Positions 45,182-54,100 of a stretch of 64,000 bases of DNA are shown one piece after another; positions within the stretch are counted from its first letter, which is position 1; every line of letters starts with the position of its first letter. The stretch is from the NCBI RefSeq assembly GCF_001700505.1, contig NZ_MAPV01000037.1, positions 1-64,000 of the forward strand, given 5' to 3'. Under the pieces are notes generated by a model, which saw only the letters and a program-made list of their open reading frames with translations, was not told where the DNA came from and did not search any database. The position numbers and the translations under genes are program-made. Source of the stretch: Streptomyces mutomycini (GTDB lineage: Bacteria > Actinomycetota > Actinomycetes > Streptomycetales > Streptomycetaceae).

Positions 45182-45484
45182 ATGTGCCCCTGCCCGCACC
45201 GGGGCTGCATGCTCAAGGGGCGGCTCGAGCTGCGGACCGGCGCGGACTCGCAGGTGTACGAGGCGGGCCAGGCGTTCTACTGGCCTCCCGGGCACGTCCC
45301 GGAGGCCCTGGAGGACTGCGAGTTCGTGGACTTCTCGCCCACGGTGGAGCTGGACCGGGTGATCAGCCGCATCACGTCCCAGGGCTGCATGCCACGAACG
45401 GGCGGGCCCCGCGATCACCGGGGCCCGCCCGTTCGCGGGCGGCGGACAGGCGGTTCCGGCCGGCTCAGTCGCGTACGACGGTGA
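45182..45484 (+). pseudogene. cupin-domain protein, 5'-truncated
   Basis: The segment GLPDDMCPCPH-GCMLKGRLELR, then VYEAGQAFYWPPGHVP and FVDFSPTVELDRV, matches the conserved middle and end of small actinobacterial cupins. The usual 35-45 N-terminal residues are missing, and upstream in-frame sequence back to 45108 is Gly/Arg/Asp-rich with no start codon. The literal frame begins at ATG 45182 and ends at 45484, reading through the hairpin at 45395-45435. It is probably a decayed gene next to the frameshifted phosphatase. Confidence 0.5.
45395..45435. terminator. bidirectional hairpin before universal stress gene
   Basis: Perfect 17-base arms (45395-45411, 45419-45435) with a 7-base loop are placed between convergent genes. 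Confidence 0.75.
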
Positions 45485-45887
45485 CCGGGCAGGTGGCGTG
45501 CTGGGTGACATGGAGGCTGACCGAGCCGAGGAGAGTCGCCTTGAAGCCGCTGTAGCCCCGGGCGCCGACCACCAGCAGGTTCGCGCCCCTGGAGCGTTCG
45601 AGCAGGGACAGGGCGGGATTACCGATCACGACGACCTTCTCCACCGCCGCCGCGCCCTCGGCGCCGAGGGCCTCCTCCAGCGCCTCGGTGAGCGCGGCCG
45701 TGGCCACCTCCTGCGGGTCGAAGTCCTCCGGCAGGCCGGGCATCAGGGATCCCCAGCTGGTCGCGGGGTACTCCCAGCTGTTGACCGCCTCGACGGTGTC
45801 GCCGGTCAGCTCGGCCTGGCGTACGGCCCAGCGCAGCGCCTTGATCGACGCGTCCGATCCGTCGACGCCCACGACGATCCTGCCCAT
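45465..45887 (-). CDS. universal stress protein (UspA family)
   Basis: This 140-residue single-domain USP has MGRIVVGVDGSDASIKALRWA at the start. The ATP-binding pattern lies at the end (VVGARGYSGFKATLLGSVSLHV, G-x2-G-x9-G-S type). It probably binds ATP and acts in stress or low-oxygen physiology; USPs are typical DosR targets in mycobacteria, but no DosR box is seen here. ATG 45887 has GGAGG 7 bases upstream. A long frame of the MerR-PP2C gene covers its 3' end on the other strand only because of the frameshift. Confidence 0.9.
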   Translation of the reverse strand: MGRIVVGVDGSDASIKALRWAVRQAELTGDTVEAVNSWEYPATSWGSLMPGLPEDFDPQEVATAALTEALEEALGAEGAAAVEKVVVIGNPALSLLERSRGANLLVVGARGYSGFKATLLGSVSLHVTQHATCPVTVVRD

Positions 45888-45980
45888 GTCTGCCTCCAGT
45901 GTGCTCGACCATGTACGGCATACAGGGAGTAACTGTATCCAGATGGGGCATCGGGGGCCGGGTGGCCCCCGATGCCGTGG

Positions 45981-46640
45981 TCAGCCGGTCCGGAGACCCG
46001 CGAGCTGCTGCGCGAAGGGGACGACGGCGTCCTCGCCGTCGTCGAGGGTGGGGACCCGGGTGGCGCCGGACACCGTCCGCCCCGTGACGGCGGAGGCGAG
46101 TTCGCCCCCCGCGCGCCGGATCCGGGAGGGCAGCCCTTCGGTGTACTCGTCCCCCTGCGATCCCCAGTCCTCCGACGCCGCGTACACGGACGTCGGCAGA
46201 ACGACGGCCCGCAGGTAGGCGAAGAGCGGGCGCATGGCGTGCTCCAGGACCAGCGAGTGCCTGGGCGTGCCGCCGGTCGCCGCGATCACGACGGGCTTGC
46301 CGGTCAGCGCGGTGTTGTCGACCAGGTCGAAGAAGGACTTGAACAGCCCGCTGTACGAGGCGGTGAAGACGGGCGTCACCGCGATCAGGCCGTCCGCCCC
46401 GGTCACCGCGTCGAGCGCCTTCCTCAGGCCGGCCGAGGGGAAGCCGGTGACCAGGTGGTTGGCGATGTCGACGGCGAGGTCGCGCAGCTCGACGACCTCG
46501 ACCTCGACGCGTCGGTCCTGGCCGGCCGCCAGCCTCTCGCGGGCGGCCCCGGCGAGCCGGTCGGCCAGCAGCCGGGTGGACGAGGGGCTGCTGAGCCCTG
46601 CCGCTACGGCCACGATCTTCAGGGGGGTGGTCTCGAACAC
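45981..46640 (-). CDS. NADPH-dependent FMN reductase (CE1759-type)
   Basis: This 219-residue flavodoxin-fold enzyme supplies reduced FMN. KIVAVAAGLSSPSSTRLLADRL starts the fold, VTPVFTASYSGLFKSFFDLVD covers the flavin-binding turn near residue 100, and TGKPVVIAATGGTPRHSLVLEHAMRPLF follows. It lies 5 bases after the LLM monooxygenase gene, so the two form a two-component flavin-dependent oxygenase system. GTG 46640 follows GGAGG. An apparent longer frame to 47312 is antisense-type filler. Confidence 0.87.
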   Translation of the reverse strand: MFETTPLKIVAVAAGLSSPSSTRLLADRLAGAARERLAAGQDRRVEVEVVELRDLAVDIANHLVTGFPSAGLRKALDAVTGADGLIAVTPVFTASYSGLFKSFFDLVDNTALTGKPVVIAATGGTPRHSLVLEHAMRPLFAYLRAVVLPTSVYAASEDWGSQGDEYTEGLPSRIRRAGGELASAVTGRTVSGATRVPTLDDGEDAVVPFAQQLAGLRTG

Positions 46641-46645
46641 GGTAC

Positions 46646-47740
46646 TCAGACCTCCTTCGGGGCGGCGGCGGCGCGGGCGGCGGCGACCGCGGGGTGGACG
46701 GGCGCGTCCGGCACTCCGGCCGGGCGCAGGCGGGCGAACTCCTTGCGCAGCACGGGCACGACCTCCTCGCCCAGGATGTCGAGCTGCTCCAGGACCGTCT
46801 TCAGCGGCAGTCCCGCGTGGTCCATCAGGAACAGCTGACGCTGGTAGTCGCCCACGTCCTCGCGGAAGGACAGGGTCCGCTCGATGACCTCCTGCGGAGA
46901 GCCGACGGTCAGTGGGGTCTGCTGGGTGAAGTCCTCCAGCGAGGGCCCGTGGCCGTAGACCGGCGCGTTGTCGAAGTACGGGCGGAACTCCCTTACCGCG
47001 TCCTGGGAGTTCCTGGCCATGAACACCTGGCCGCCGAGGCCGACGACGGCCTGCTCGGCGGTGCCGTGCCCGTAGTGGGCGTAACGGCGCCGGTAGAGGT
47101 CGACCATCTTCCTGGTGTGCTCCATGGGCCAGAAGATGTTGTTGTGGAAGAACCCGTCGCCGTAGTAGGCGGCCTGCTCGGCGATCTCCGGGGAGCGGAT
47201 GGAGCCGTGCCAGACGAACGGCGGGACGCCGTCCAGCGGGCGGGGGGTCGCGGTGAAGGACTGCAGCGGGGTGCGGAACTTCCCCTCCCAGTCGACGACG
47301 TCCTCGCGCCACAGCTTGTGCAGCAGCGCGTAGTTCTCGATCGCGAGCGGGATGCCCTGGCGGATGTCCTTGCCGAACCAGGGGTAGACCGGCCCGGTGT
47401 TGCCGCGGCCCATCATCAGGTCGACGCGGCCGTCGGCCAGGTGCTGGAGCGTGGCGTAGTCCTCGGCGATCTTCACCGGGTCGTTGGTGGTGATCAGCGT
47501 GGTGGAGGTGGAGAGGATCAGTTTCTCGGTGCGGGCGGCGATGTAGCCGAGCGTGGTCGTCGGCGAGGACGGGACGAACGGCGGGTTGTGGTGCTCACCG
47601 GTCGCGAAGACGTCGAGGCCCACTTCCTCCGCCTTGAGCGCGATCGCGAGGGTCGCCTTGATCCGCTCGTTCTCGCTCGGTGTCGTACCGGTCGTGGGGT
47701 CGGTGGTGACGTCCCCGACCGTGAAGATCCCGAACTGCAT
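46646..47740 (-). CDS. LLM-class flavin-dependent oxidoreductase (CE1758-type)
   Basis: This 364-residue TIM-barrel monooxygenase of the luciferase-like family uses reduced FMN from its operon partner. Characteristic segments are LDVFATGEHHNPPFVPSSP near residue 45, STSTTLITTNDPVKIAEDYATLQHLADGRV and LMMGRGNTGPVYPWFG. The substrate is unknown. ATG 47740 has GGAGG 9-10 bases upstream. Its promoter carries tandem GTTCAAC repeats matching the pirin promoter, which suggests control by the same redox or electrophile-sensing repressor. Confidence 0.87.
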   Translation of the reverse strand: MQFGIFTVGDVTTDPTTGTTPSENERIKATLAIALKAEEVGLDVFATGEHHNPPFVPSSPTTTLGYIAARTEKLILSTSTTLITTNDPVKIAEDYATLQHLADGRVDLMMGRGNTGPVYPWFGKDIRQGIPLAIENYALLHKLWREDVVDWEGKFRTPLQSFTATPRPLDGVPPFVWHGSIRSPEIAEQAAYYGDGFFHNNIFWPMEHTRKMVDLYRRRYAHYGHGTAEQAVVGLGGQVFMARNSQDAVREFRPYFDNAPVYGHGPSLEDFTQQTPLTVGSPQEVIERTLSFREDVGDYQRQLFLMDHAGLPLKTVLEQLDILGEEVVPVLRKEFARLRPAGVPDAPVHPAVAAARAAAAPKEV

Positions 47741-47749
47741 GGCGCCCGC

Positions 47750-47776
47750 CTCCGTGATTTTGGTTGAACGTTGAAC
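47750..47776 (-). promoter_or_regulatory. tandem GTTCAAC operator plus AT-rich -10 of LLM operon
   Basis: On the minus strand GTTCAAC-GTTCAAC (47776-47763) is followed directly by CAAAATC, the probable -10 region. Order and spacing match the pirin promoter at 26907. Confidence 0.55.
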
Positions 47777-47846
47777 TATGTGAACACACCCTACAACGGA
47801 GCACCCCCCTTCCCTATTCCGCCCGCTCCGCAGGATCGGTGCGCGT

Positions 47847-47852
47847 TACACT
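47847..47852 (+). promoter_or_regulatory. -10 box TACACT of trpS leader
   Basis: TACACT ends 7 bases before the leader-peptide ATG 47860, so the leader peptide itself is probably translated from a leaderless message. Confidence 0.55.
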
Positions 47853-47859
47853 CGCTGCC

Positions 47860-47901
47860 ATGACCTCCGTACCGTGCCGGACCTGGTGGCGCTCCTTTTA
47901 G
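47860..47901 (+). CDS. Trp-Trp leader peptide of trpS attenuator
   Basis: This 13-codon peptide MTSVPCRTWWRSF ends in TAG. Two adjacent Trp codons (47884-47889) lie at the base of the first hairpin arm. Ribosome stalling there, when charged tRNA-Trp is scarce, should change the RNA fold and allow trpS transcription. It is too short to be called as a normal gene; position, Trp doublet and overlapping hairpins support it. Confidence 0.75.
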   Translation: MTSVPCRTWWRSF

Positions 47902-47956
47902 GAGCGGCCACCTTCATCTGCACGGAACCAGGGCCGTTCGATCTTCGGACGGCCCT
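47885..47956 (+). promoter_or_regulatory. transcription attenuator of trpS
   Basis: Four segments can pair exclusively. Segment 1 (47885-47895) pairs with segment 2 (47901-47912, one bulge). Segment 2 bases 47902-47909 pair with segment 3 bases 47932-47939 (8 bp, one G-U). Segment 3 (47930-47940) pairs with segment 4 (47946-47956, 11 bp with one G-U) as the terminator. The Trp codons lie in segment 1, so stalling favours the 2-3 antiterminator. Confidence 0.7.
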
Positions 47957-48021
47957 CATCTGTGCCCCGGTGCTCCGCGACGGGCCGTCCTCCACGCATA
48001 CACCTCAGCGAGGAGACCCCC

Positions 48022-49080
48022 GTGACCCTGACCACCGGCCTGCCCGTCGGTCCCGCCGCGCGCCGCAGCGCCGAACTGGAGCAGCAGCTCGCCCTGGACC
48101 CGGGCCGCTTCCGCGTCCTCACCGGGGACCGGCCCACCGGGGCCCTGCACCTCGGGCACTACTTCGGCACCCTCCACAACCGGGTGCGCCTGCAGGACCT
48201 CGGCGTGGACGTCTTCGTGCTCATCGCCGACTACCAGGTCCTCACCGACCGGGACGTCGCCGAGCGCCTCACCGAACACGTGGAGGGGCTGCTCCTGGAC
48301 TACCTCGCCATCGGGATCGACCCCGCCCGTACGACGGTCTTCAACCACAGCGCGGTCCCCGCGCTCAACCAGCTGCTGCTGCCCTTCCTGTCCCTCGTCT
48401 CCGTCGCCGAACTGGGCCGCAACCCCACCGTGAAGGACGAGATCGCCCACTCCCGGCAGTCCGCCGTCAGCGGGCTCATGTACACCTACCCGGTGCACCA
48501 GGCCGCCGACATCCTGTTCTGCAAGGGCAACCTCGTGCCCGTCGGCCAGGACCAGCTGCCGCACCTTGAGGTCACCCGCACCGTCGCCCGGCGCTTCAAC
48601 GAGCGGTACGGCGACGTCTTCCCCGAACCCGACGCGCTGCTCTCCGCCGCGCCCCTGCTGCTCGGCACGGACGCCACCAAGATGAGCAAGAGCCGCGGCA
48701 ACTCCATCGCCCTGGGTGCCGACGCCGACGAGACCGCCCGGCTGATCAAGGGCGCCACCACCGACGCCGAGCGGCACATCACCTACGACCCCGGGCTGCG
48801 GCCCGGGGTGTCCAGCCTGGTGCTGCTGGCCGCGCTCTGCCTCGGCCGCGACCCGTACGAGGTCGCCGAGGAGATCGGGAACAGCGGTGCGGCCGGTCTG
48901 AAACGGACCGTGACGGAGGCGGTCAACGCCGCGATGGCCCCGATCCGCGCCAGGCGCGCGGAGTTGGCCCAGGACATGGGATACGTACGTGACGTGCTGC
49001 GCGCCGGCAACGAGCGGGCGAACGCCGTGGCCGAGGCGACCCTTCAGGAGGTGCGGGAAGCCATGGGGATGTTCAGCTAG
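48022..49080 (+). CDS. trpS: tryptophanyl-tRNA synthetase, probable auxiliary type
   Basis: This class I enzyme charges tRNA-Trp. The 352-residue protein has GDRPTGALHLGHYFGTLHN (HIGH-type, near residue 40), LIADYQVLTDRDV, GQDQLPHLEVTR and TKMSKSRGNSIALG (KMSKS, near 215). The ADYQVLTD segment differs from the common DQHAIT form and recalls the auxiliary, indolmycin-tolerant TrpRS of streptomycetes, which is also controlled by attenuation. Which of the organism's TrpRS copies this is cannot be settled here. GTG 48022 has GAGGAG 7 bases upstream. The attenuator precedes it. Confidence 0.9.
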   Translation: MTLTTGLPVGPAARRSAELEQQLALDPGRFRVLTGDRPTGALHLGHYFGTLHNRVRLQDLGVDVFVLIADYQVLTDRDVAERLTEHVEGLLLDYLAIGIDPARTTVFNHSAVPALNQLLLPFLSLVSVAELGRNPTVKDEIAHSRQSAVSGLMYTYPVHQAADILFCKGNLVPVGQDQLPHLEVTRTVARRFNERYGDVFPEPDALLSAAPLLLGTDATKMSKSRGNSIALGADADETARLIKGATTDAERHITYDPGLRPGVSSLVLLAALCLGRDPYEVAEEIGNSGAAGLKRTVTEAVNAAMAPIRARRAELAQDMGYVRDVLRAGNERANAVAEATLQEVREAMGMFS

Positions 49081-49108
49081 CGGCACGGGCCGGTGACGCG
49101 CACCGCGG

Positions 49109-49151
49109 CCCCGGCCCGCAGTACGCACCGCGCCCCCGGCCCGCAGTACGC
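49109..49151. repeat. 18-bp direct repeat downstream of trpS
   Basis: CCCCGGCCCGCAGTACGC occurs at 49109-49126 and 49134-49151. It lies between convergent genes, and no clear hairpin terminator is visible, so it may be a small local duplication. Confidence 0.5.
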
Positions 49152-49168
49152 GCGCCACGCGCCGTGGC

Positions 49169-51181
49169 TCAGTGGTGGGCCGCCGACCGCTGCCTGCGCA
49201 GCAGCTCCGCCAGGCCGCGCCGGGTCGCGGCGATCACCACCCGGTCGTCCCGCCGCAGCACATACCCCGGGTGAAGGTCCCAGACCAGCCCGGAGGGCCG
49301 GTCCGGGGTTCCCGGCCCCTCGGGGTCGAGGGGGTCGTACGGCGGTGCGGCGGCCAGGTCCGGGAGGCGGTCGCCCGGCGGTGTGGCGTCCAGGGCCAGG
49401 ACCCGCCACGCGCCCGCCCGGAAGGCCTGGTCGACGGTCCGTCCCTCCAGCTGGGGGTGCCCCGCCACCTCCAGGGCCGCGAAGAGCATCACCTTGCGCT
49501 CCACCGGGACCGCGCCCAGGATCTGCCGGCCCATCATGGCGACCGCGAACGCCGGTGCCGCCAGATGGGACACGGAACGGGAGCGGGTCAGGGCGTCCGG
49601 GTGGGCCGTGCGCAGGGTGCGGTAGACGGCGGTGGCGAATTCGTCGTCGTAGAGGCGCAGCGCCACCCGCAGGTCGGGCTTCACCGAGCGGGCGTACAGC
49701 GCGGCTTCGAGGTTCGTCGTGTCGATGCTCGTCAGGGCGAGCAGTGCCCGGGCACGGCGGATCTTGGCCGCTTCCAGGACGCCCTCCTGGGTCACGTCGC
49801 CCAGGACCGTCGGCACGTGCAGACTGCGTGCCAGCGGGATGCCGCGGGCCTCCGGGTCCTCCTCGACGACCACCACGGGGATGTCCAGCTCGCGGAGCCG
49901 CACCAGGACCCTGGTGCCGATCTTGCCGAGCCCCAGCAGGACCACGTGGCCGGACAGGCCGCGCGGCGGGCGGCGCAGCGAGGAGGCGGTGCGCAGCGTG
50001 CCGAACGCCTCCAGGACGGCGGCGACCAGCAGGGGCAGCAGCAGGAGTCCGGCCAGGCCGGACAGCAGCTGGATGACCTGGCGGGAATCCGAGTCGGTGT
50101 CCTCGACCGCCGGGTCGCCCATCGCCAGCAGGTCCAGCATGGTCAGGTAGGCGGCGTGCAGCGGGCTGTCGCCCGTGGTGATCACCGAGGCGACGGCCAG
50201 GGCGACGACGGCGGCCGCGACGCCCAGCGCCGACCAGCGCAGCCGCCGCGAGAAGACCTGGCCGAGCGGTGCTCCCCTGCCTCCCATGCGGGTGGGCGCC
50301 CGGTCGGGCCCGGCCTGGCTGATGGCCTCCAGGACGACCGTGCCCCGGCCCGTGGCGGCGTTCACGGTCGCCAGGTCGGGCAGGAGCTGGGGGCCCTCGT
50401 CGCCACTGCTGTCCGAGCCCTCGGTGCCGGCCGGGTCCTGGCTGGTGGAGGAGAGCAGAGCCAGGGTGCACAGCCCGGGGTCGGCGAGTTCGCCGGGCCG
50501 GGGCGGGGTGCGTTCGACGGCGCGCAGGAGCAGGCCCTCGGCCTGGATGACCTTGCTGCTGCCGGTCAGCGCGGTGGCGGCCAGGGCGGGGGCCGCGGTG
50601 TCGGCGTCGGACAGGACGGTGGTGGAGGCGTCCGTCGCGGCGGCGTCGAGACCGGGCATGGAGACGGCGGCCGCCTGGTCGAGCAGCGTCTCCAGGTGCT
50701 GTCCGAGCTTGCGGTTGTAGAGCCGGATGACGAGGCGCAGGCGCGGATTGAGACGGCGGGCCGTCAGGGCGGCACGGATGTTGAGCTCGTCGTCGTCGTA
50801 GACGAGCGCGAGCGCGGCGGCCCGGTCGACGCCCGCCTCCGCCAGTACGTCGTCGGAGGGCTCGCGGGCCTCCATGATGCGGACGGCCTCGACCCCGGCG
50901 TTCGTGTCGCCGTCACCGCCCCCGTTGCCCGCCCCGTTGCGGCTCATCGCCGCCGACATCCGGCCGAACAGGGCCCCGGCCCGCGCGCGTTGGGTCAGCG
51001 GCAGGTCGGGCTCGGTGGTGCCGGGGCCCGGTGGGACCAGGAGGGTGACCCGCTCCCCGTACACGTAGCGCAGTTCCACTGCGAGCCGGCGGGCGAGGGT
51101 GTCGTCGCCGCAGACCACCATGTGACCGTTGCTCGGGGGACGTTGGGGCTGTTGAGGAAGTGATGACACGTAACTCAGCAT
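49169..51181 (-). CDS. dual-RCK (TrkA-N) membrane protein without K+ filter
   Basis: This 670-residue protein has a first NAD-binding RCK domain (about 18-210; HMVVCGDDTLARRLAVEL), two membrane helices (about 320-345 and 380-405) and a second RCK domain (about 415-560; HVVLLGLGKIGTRVLVRLREL). The pore-like loop reads YLTMLDLLAMGDPAVED, with no TVGYGD selectivity filter. This may be a non-potassium channel of the CASTOR/POLLUX-like type or a membrane nucleotide sensor. ATG 51181 has GGAAGGAG upstream and lies 17 bases after the ATPase stop; it is the last gene of the four-gene operon. Confidence 0.8.
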   Translation of the reverse strand: MLSYVSSLPQQPQRPPSNGHMVVCGDDTLARRLAVELRYVYGERVTLLVPPGPGTTEPDLPLTQRARAGALFGRMSAAMSRNGAGNGGGDGDTNAGVEAVRIMEAREPSDDVLAEAGVDRAAALALVYDDDELNIRAALTARRLNPRLRLVIRLYNRKLGQHLETLLDQAAAVSMPGLDAAATDASTTVLSDADTAAPALAATALTGSSKVIQAEGLLLRAVERTPPRPGELADPGLCTLALLSSTSQDPAGTEGSDSSGDEGPQLLPDLATVNAATGRGTVVLEAISQAGPDRAPTRMGGRGAPLGQVFSRRLRWSALGVAAAVVALAVASVITTGDSPLHAAYLTMLDLLAMGDPAVEDTDSDSRQVIQLLSGLAGLLLLPLLVAAVLEAFGTLRTASSLRRPPRGLSGHVVLLGLGKIGTRVLVRLRELDIPVVVVEEDPEARGIPLARSLHVPTVLGDVTQEGVLEAAKIRRARALLALTSIDTTNLEAALYARSVKPDLRVALRLYDDEFATAVYRTLRTAHPDALTRSRSVSHLAAPAFAVAMMGRQILGAVPVERKVMLFAALEVAGHPQLEGRTVDQAFRAGAWRVLALDATPPGDRLPDLAAAPPYDPLDPEGPGTPDRPSGLVWDLHPGYVLRRDDRVVIAATRRGLAELLRRQRSAAHH

Positions 51182-51198
51182 GCCTTGCTCCTTCCGGT

Positions 51199-54100
51199 TC
51201 AGCCGGGCGTGTCGGTGATCATCGCGTGACGGGGGTGCGGACCCGCCTCCGGGCGGCTGGGGCCTGCGGCCCGTTCGATGGCCGCCTCGACCGCCGCGAG
51301 CCGGTCCGCCAGCAGACCCAGCGCCCCGACCGCGCGGGAGGCCGGGTCGCCCTCCGGTCCGCCGAGGGCCTGCGCGCGCACGTAGGAGGCGTTGACCGCG
51401 GCCCGGCGCTCCGCCTGTGCCGGGGTGAGCGTGCCCCGCAGGGCGGCCAGCTTCAGCAGGTTCGACTCGGCTCCCGTGGTGAGCGTCTGGGCCTCGCCCG
51501 CGTAGTGGTCGTCGATGACGGCGGCGAGCTCGGCGTCGTTCATGACGGGCACGATCCGCTCCGCGATCTTGTTCATGTCGCGGTAGGAGCCCTGGAGGCG
51601 GAACGGCGGTTCGGTGCGCGCCGAGTCCGTCTGCGCGGCCGACGCGATGTACGCCGCGTTCACCGCGAGGACGGTGTCCCGGGCGGTCAGCAGATGGCGC
51701 AGGACGCCGACGATCCGGTCGAGTTCGGCGGGAGCACAGGGGTGTTCCAGGCGGTCGGCGGGGGCGGGGGGACCCGTGCCCGAGGCGAGGCGCACGAGCA
51801 GGTCGAGGTCGCTCCGGGGGCGGGCCGCGAGCGGGGCCAGCACCGGGTTGGCGGCCAGGGCGTTCTCGACGAAGCTCAGGGCGAATACCTCGTCCCGGCC
51901 GCTCAGGACCTCGCCGAGGTTCCAGACGTCCGCCCGGTTGGCGAGCATGTCCGGAATACGGAAGCGGGCGCCGGACTCCGTGTACGGATTGCCCGCCATC
52001 ACCACGGCGAACCGCTTCCCCCGCAGGTCGTAGCTGCGCGGCTCGCCGTCGCGCACGCCCTCGACCCGTCGGGTGGCATCGCAGAGCGGAATGAACTTCT
52101 GGAGCAGCTCGGGTGAGGTGTGCTGGATGTCGTCCAGATACAGAACGGTGTTGTTGCCCGACTCCAGCGCGAAGTTGATCTTCTCGACCTCCCGGCGCGC
52201 GGTCGCGCCGCGGGCCTGCGCGGGGTCGAGGGACGTCACGTCATGGCCGAGGTTCGGCCCGCTGACCTTGACGAGGACCATCCCGAGCCGTTCGGCGACG
52301 TACTCCATGAGCGTCGTCTTGCCGTAGCCGGGCGGCGACACGAGGAGCAGCAGCCCCTGCGAGTCGGTGCGCCGGCCCGCATCGGCCGTGCCGAGCTGTT
52401 TGGCGAGGCTGTCGCCGATGAGGGGCAGGTACACCTCGTCGAGCAGCCGGTTGCGGACGAACGCCGGCATGACGCGCGGCCGGTGGTCGTCCAGCCGCAG
52501 CCGGGTGCGTTCCGCGGCGACCAGGGAGGTGCGCAGCCGCTGGTACGCACGGAAGCCGGGGACGGTTTCGGTCCGGAACGCGGCCGTACGGGCGAGGAGT
52601 TCGTCCAGCCGCACCGTCAGCTTTCCCCCGGCGGTGCGCGGGTGGTCGCCGAGCAGGCCCTCGACCGTCGCGGTGAGCGGGGCCTCGCAGCCGTACCGCT
52701 CCAGCTCCGGGCACAGCTCCACGGCGACGGCCTCCGCGAGGTCCCCGTCGTCCGCGTCCGAGCCGCTCGCGGCGGCGTAGGAGGTGAGCCAGCCCTCAAC
52801 CAGCCGGCGCCGGGCCGGGAGGTCTCCGGAGAGGGCGGCCAGGTCCTCGTCGTACGCCGAAGTGCCCACCGCGCGGCGGAACTTGTCCAGGAGCGTGCGG
52901 ACCGGGGCGCTCGTGACGAACCCGGCGGGACCGCTGGTCAGCTCCTCGAAGAGGTACTCGGCGACACTGTCCCGCACCTCCATCGCCGCGGCCCACTCCC
53001 CCTGGAGCACGGCGACGGCGGGGGCGAGCCCGAAGGTGTCGCGGGCGCGTGCCAGCGAGGCGGCCTGACGCCGCCAGGACGTGCGCAGGGCGTCGTCGGC
53101 CCCGTGCGCCCAGAAGAGCTGCGCCGCCGCGCGCACCGAGGGCGGGAAGCGCAGCAGGCCCGCGCGGGACCGGAGCCGCAGCAGGACGGTCAGGATCGCG
53201 GTGGCGTCCTCGTCGTGCACACCGCGCCGGTAGCCCTCGTCGTATGCGGACGCCGCCGCTTCCCGTACGAGCGCGGCGAGGTCCGGCACGTCGGCCAGGG
53301 CGTCTGCGCCGTGCTCGTCGAGCAGCCGGGCGGCCAGGTGCTCGGCGCGGTAGACGGCCGCCGTCTCGGAGGGCAGCAGCTGGTCCCAGTAGGGCCGGGT
53401 CGCCGCGAACTCCGGGTCGGTGACCGGGGCCCGGTAGTCCGTGCCGGTCAGTGCGAAGGCGAGCCGGTCGCCGGACGGGACCAGGGTCAGGTCGAACGGC
53501 TGGGTGTTCACCGCGAACCGGTGCCGGCCAAGCCGGATCACCGACCCGCCGTCCGCGTACAGCTCGCCCCGGTCGCGCAGAGCGCGCCCCGCCTCCTGCC
53601 GGGCCGCCTTCAGCCGTCCCTCCAGCTCCTCGGCGCGGACGGGGTCGCCGAGCGTACGGAGTTCGCCGGCGGTGCGACGGACCTTGGCGACCATGGGGTC
53701 GGAGGCGAAGTACGTGTGGACGGCGTCCTGGTCCTCCAGGCCCGCCAGCCGCCTGGAGACCGTCTCCATGACCCGGGACGCGGAGTCCGCGAGCCGCTCC
53801 GCACGCCGGGCGCGGGCATCCTGAAGCATCTCCTTACGGCCCGAGAACGCCTCGTACACCTCCGTACGCCGCTCGGCCAGCCTGGCCAGGAAGTCGTCGG
53901 ACTCAGCGAAGCGGGACTCCAGGTCCTCCAGCCGGAGCATCACCCCGGCCAGCTGCTCGTCGCAGGCCCCGGGGGAGTCCGCCGAGGCGAGCGCCCCCGT
54001 GACGGCCTGCCCGAGCAGGGCGAACTCGGCGGCGAACTCGGCCCGCCCCTCCCGGGCCACCAGCTCCCTGCGCCTGGCGCCCAGGGCCGCGCGGGCGCGG

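Noticed and set aside
45981-47312. 443-codon frame joining FMN reductase to upstream sequence
   Set aside because: The first 220 residues are the LLM gene read in the wrong frame; GTG 46640 with GGAGG is the true start.
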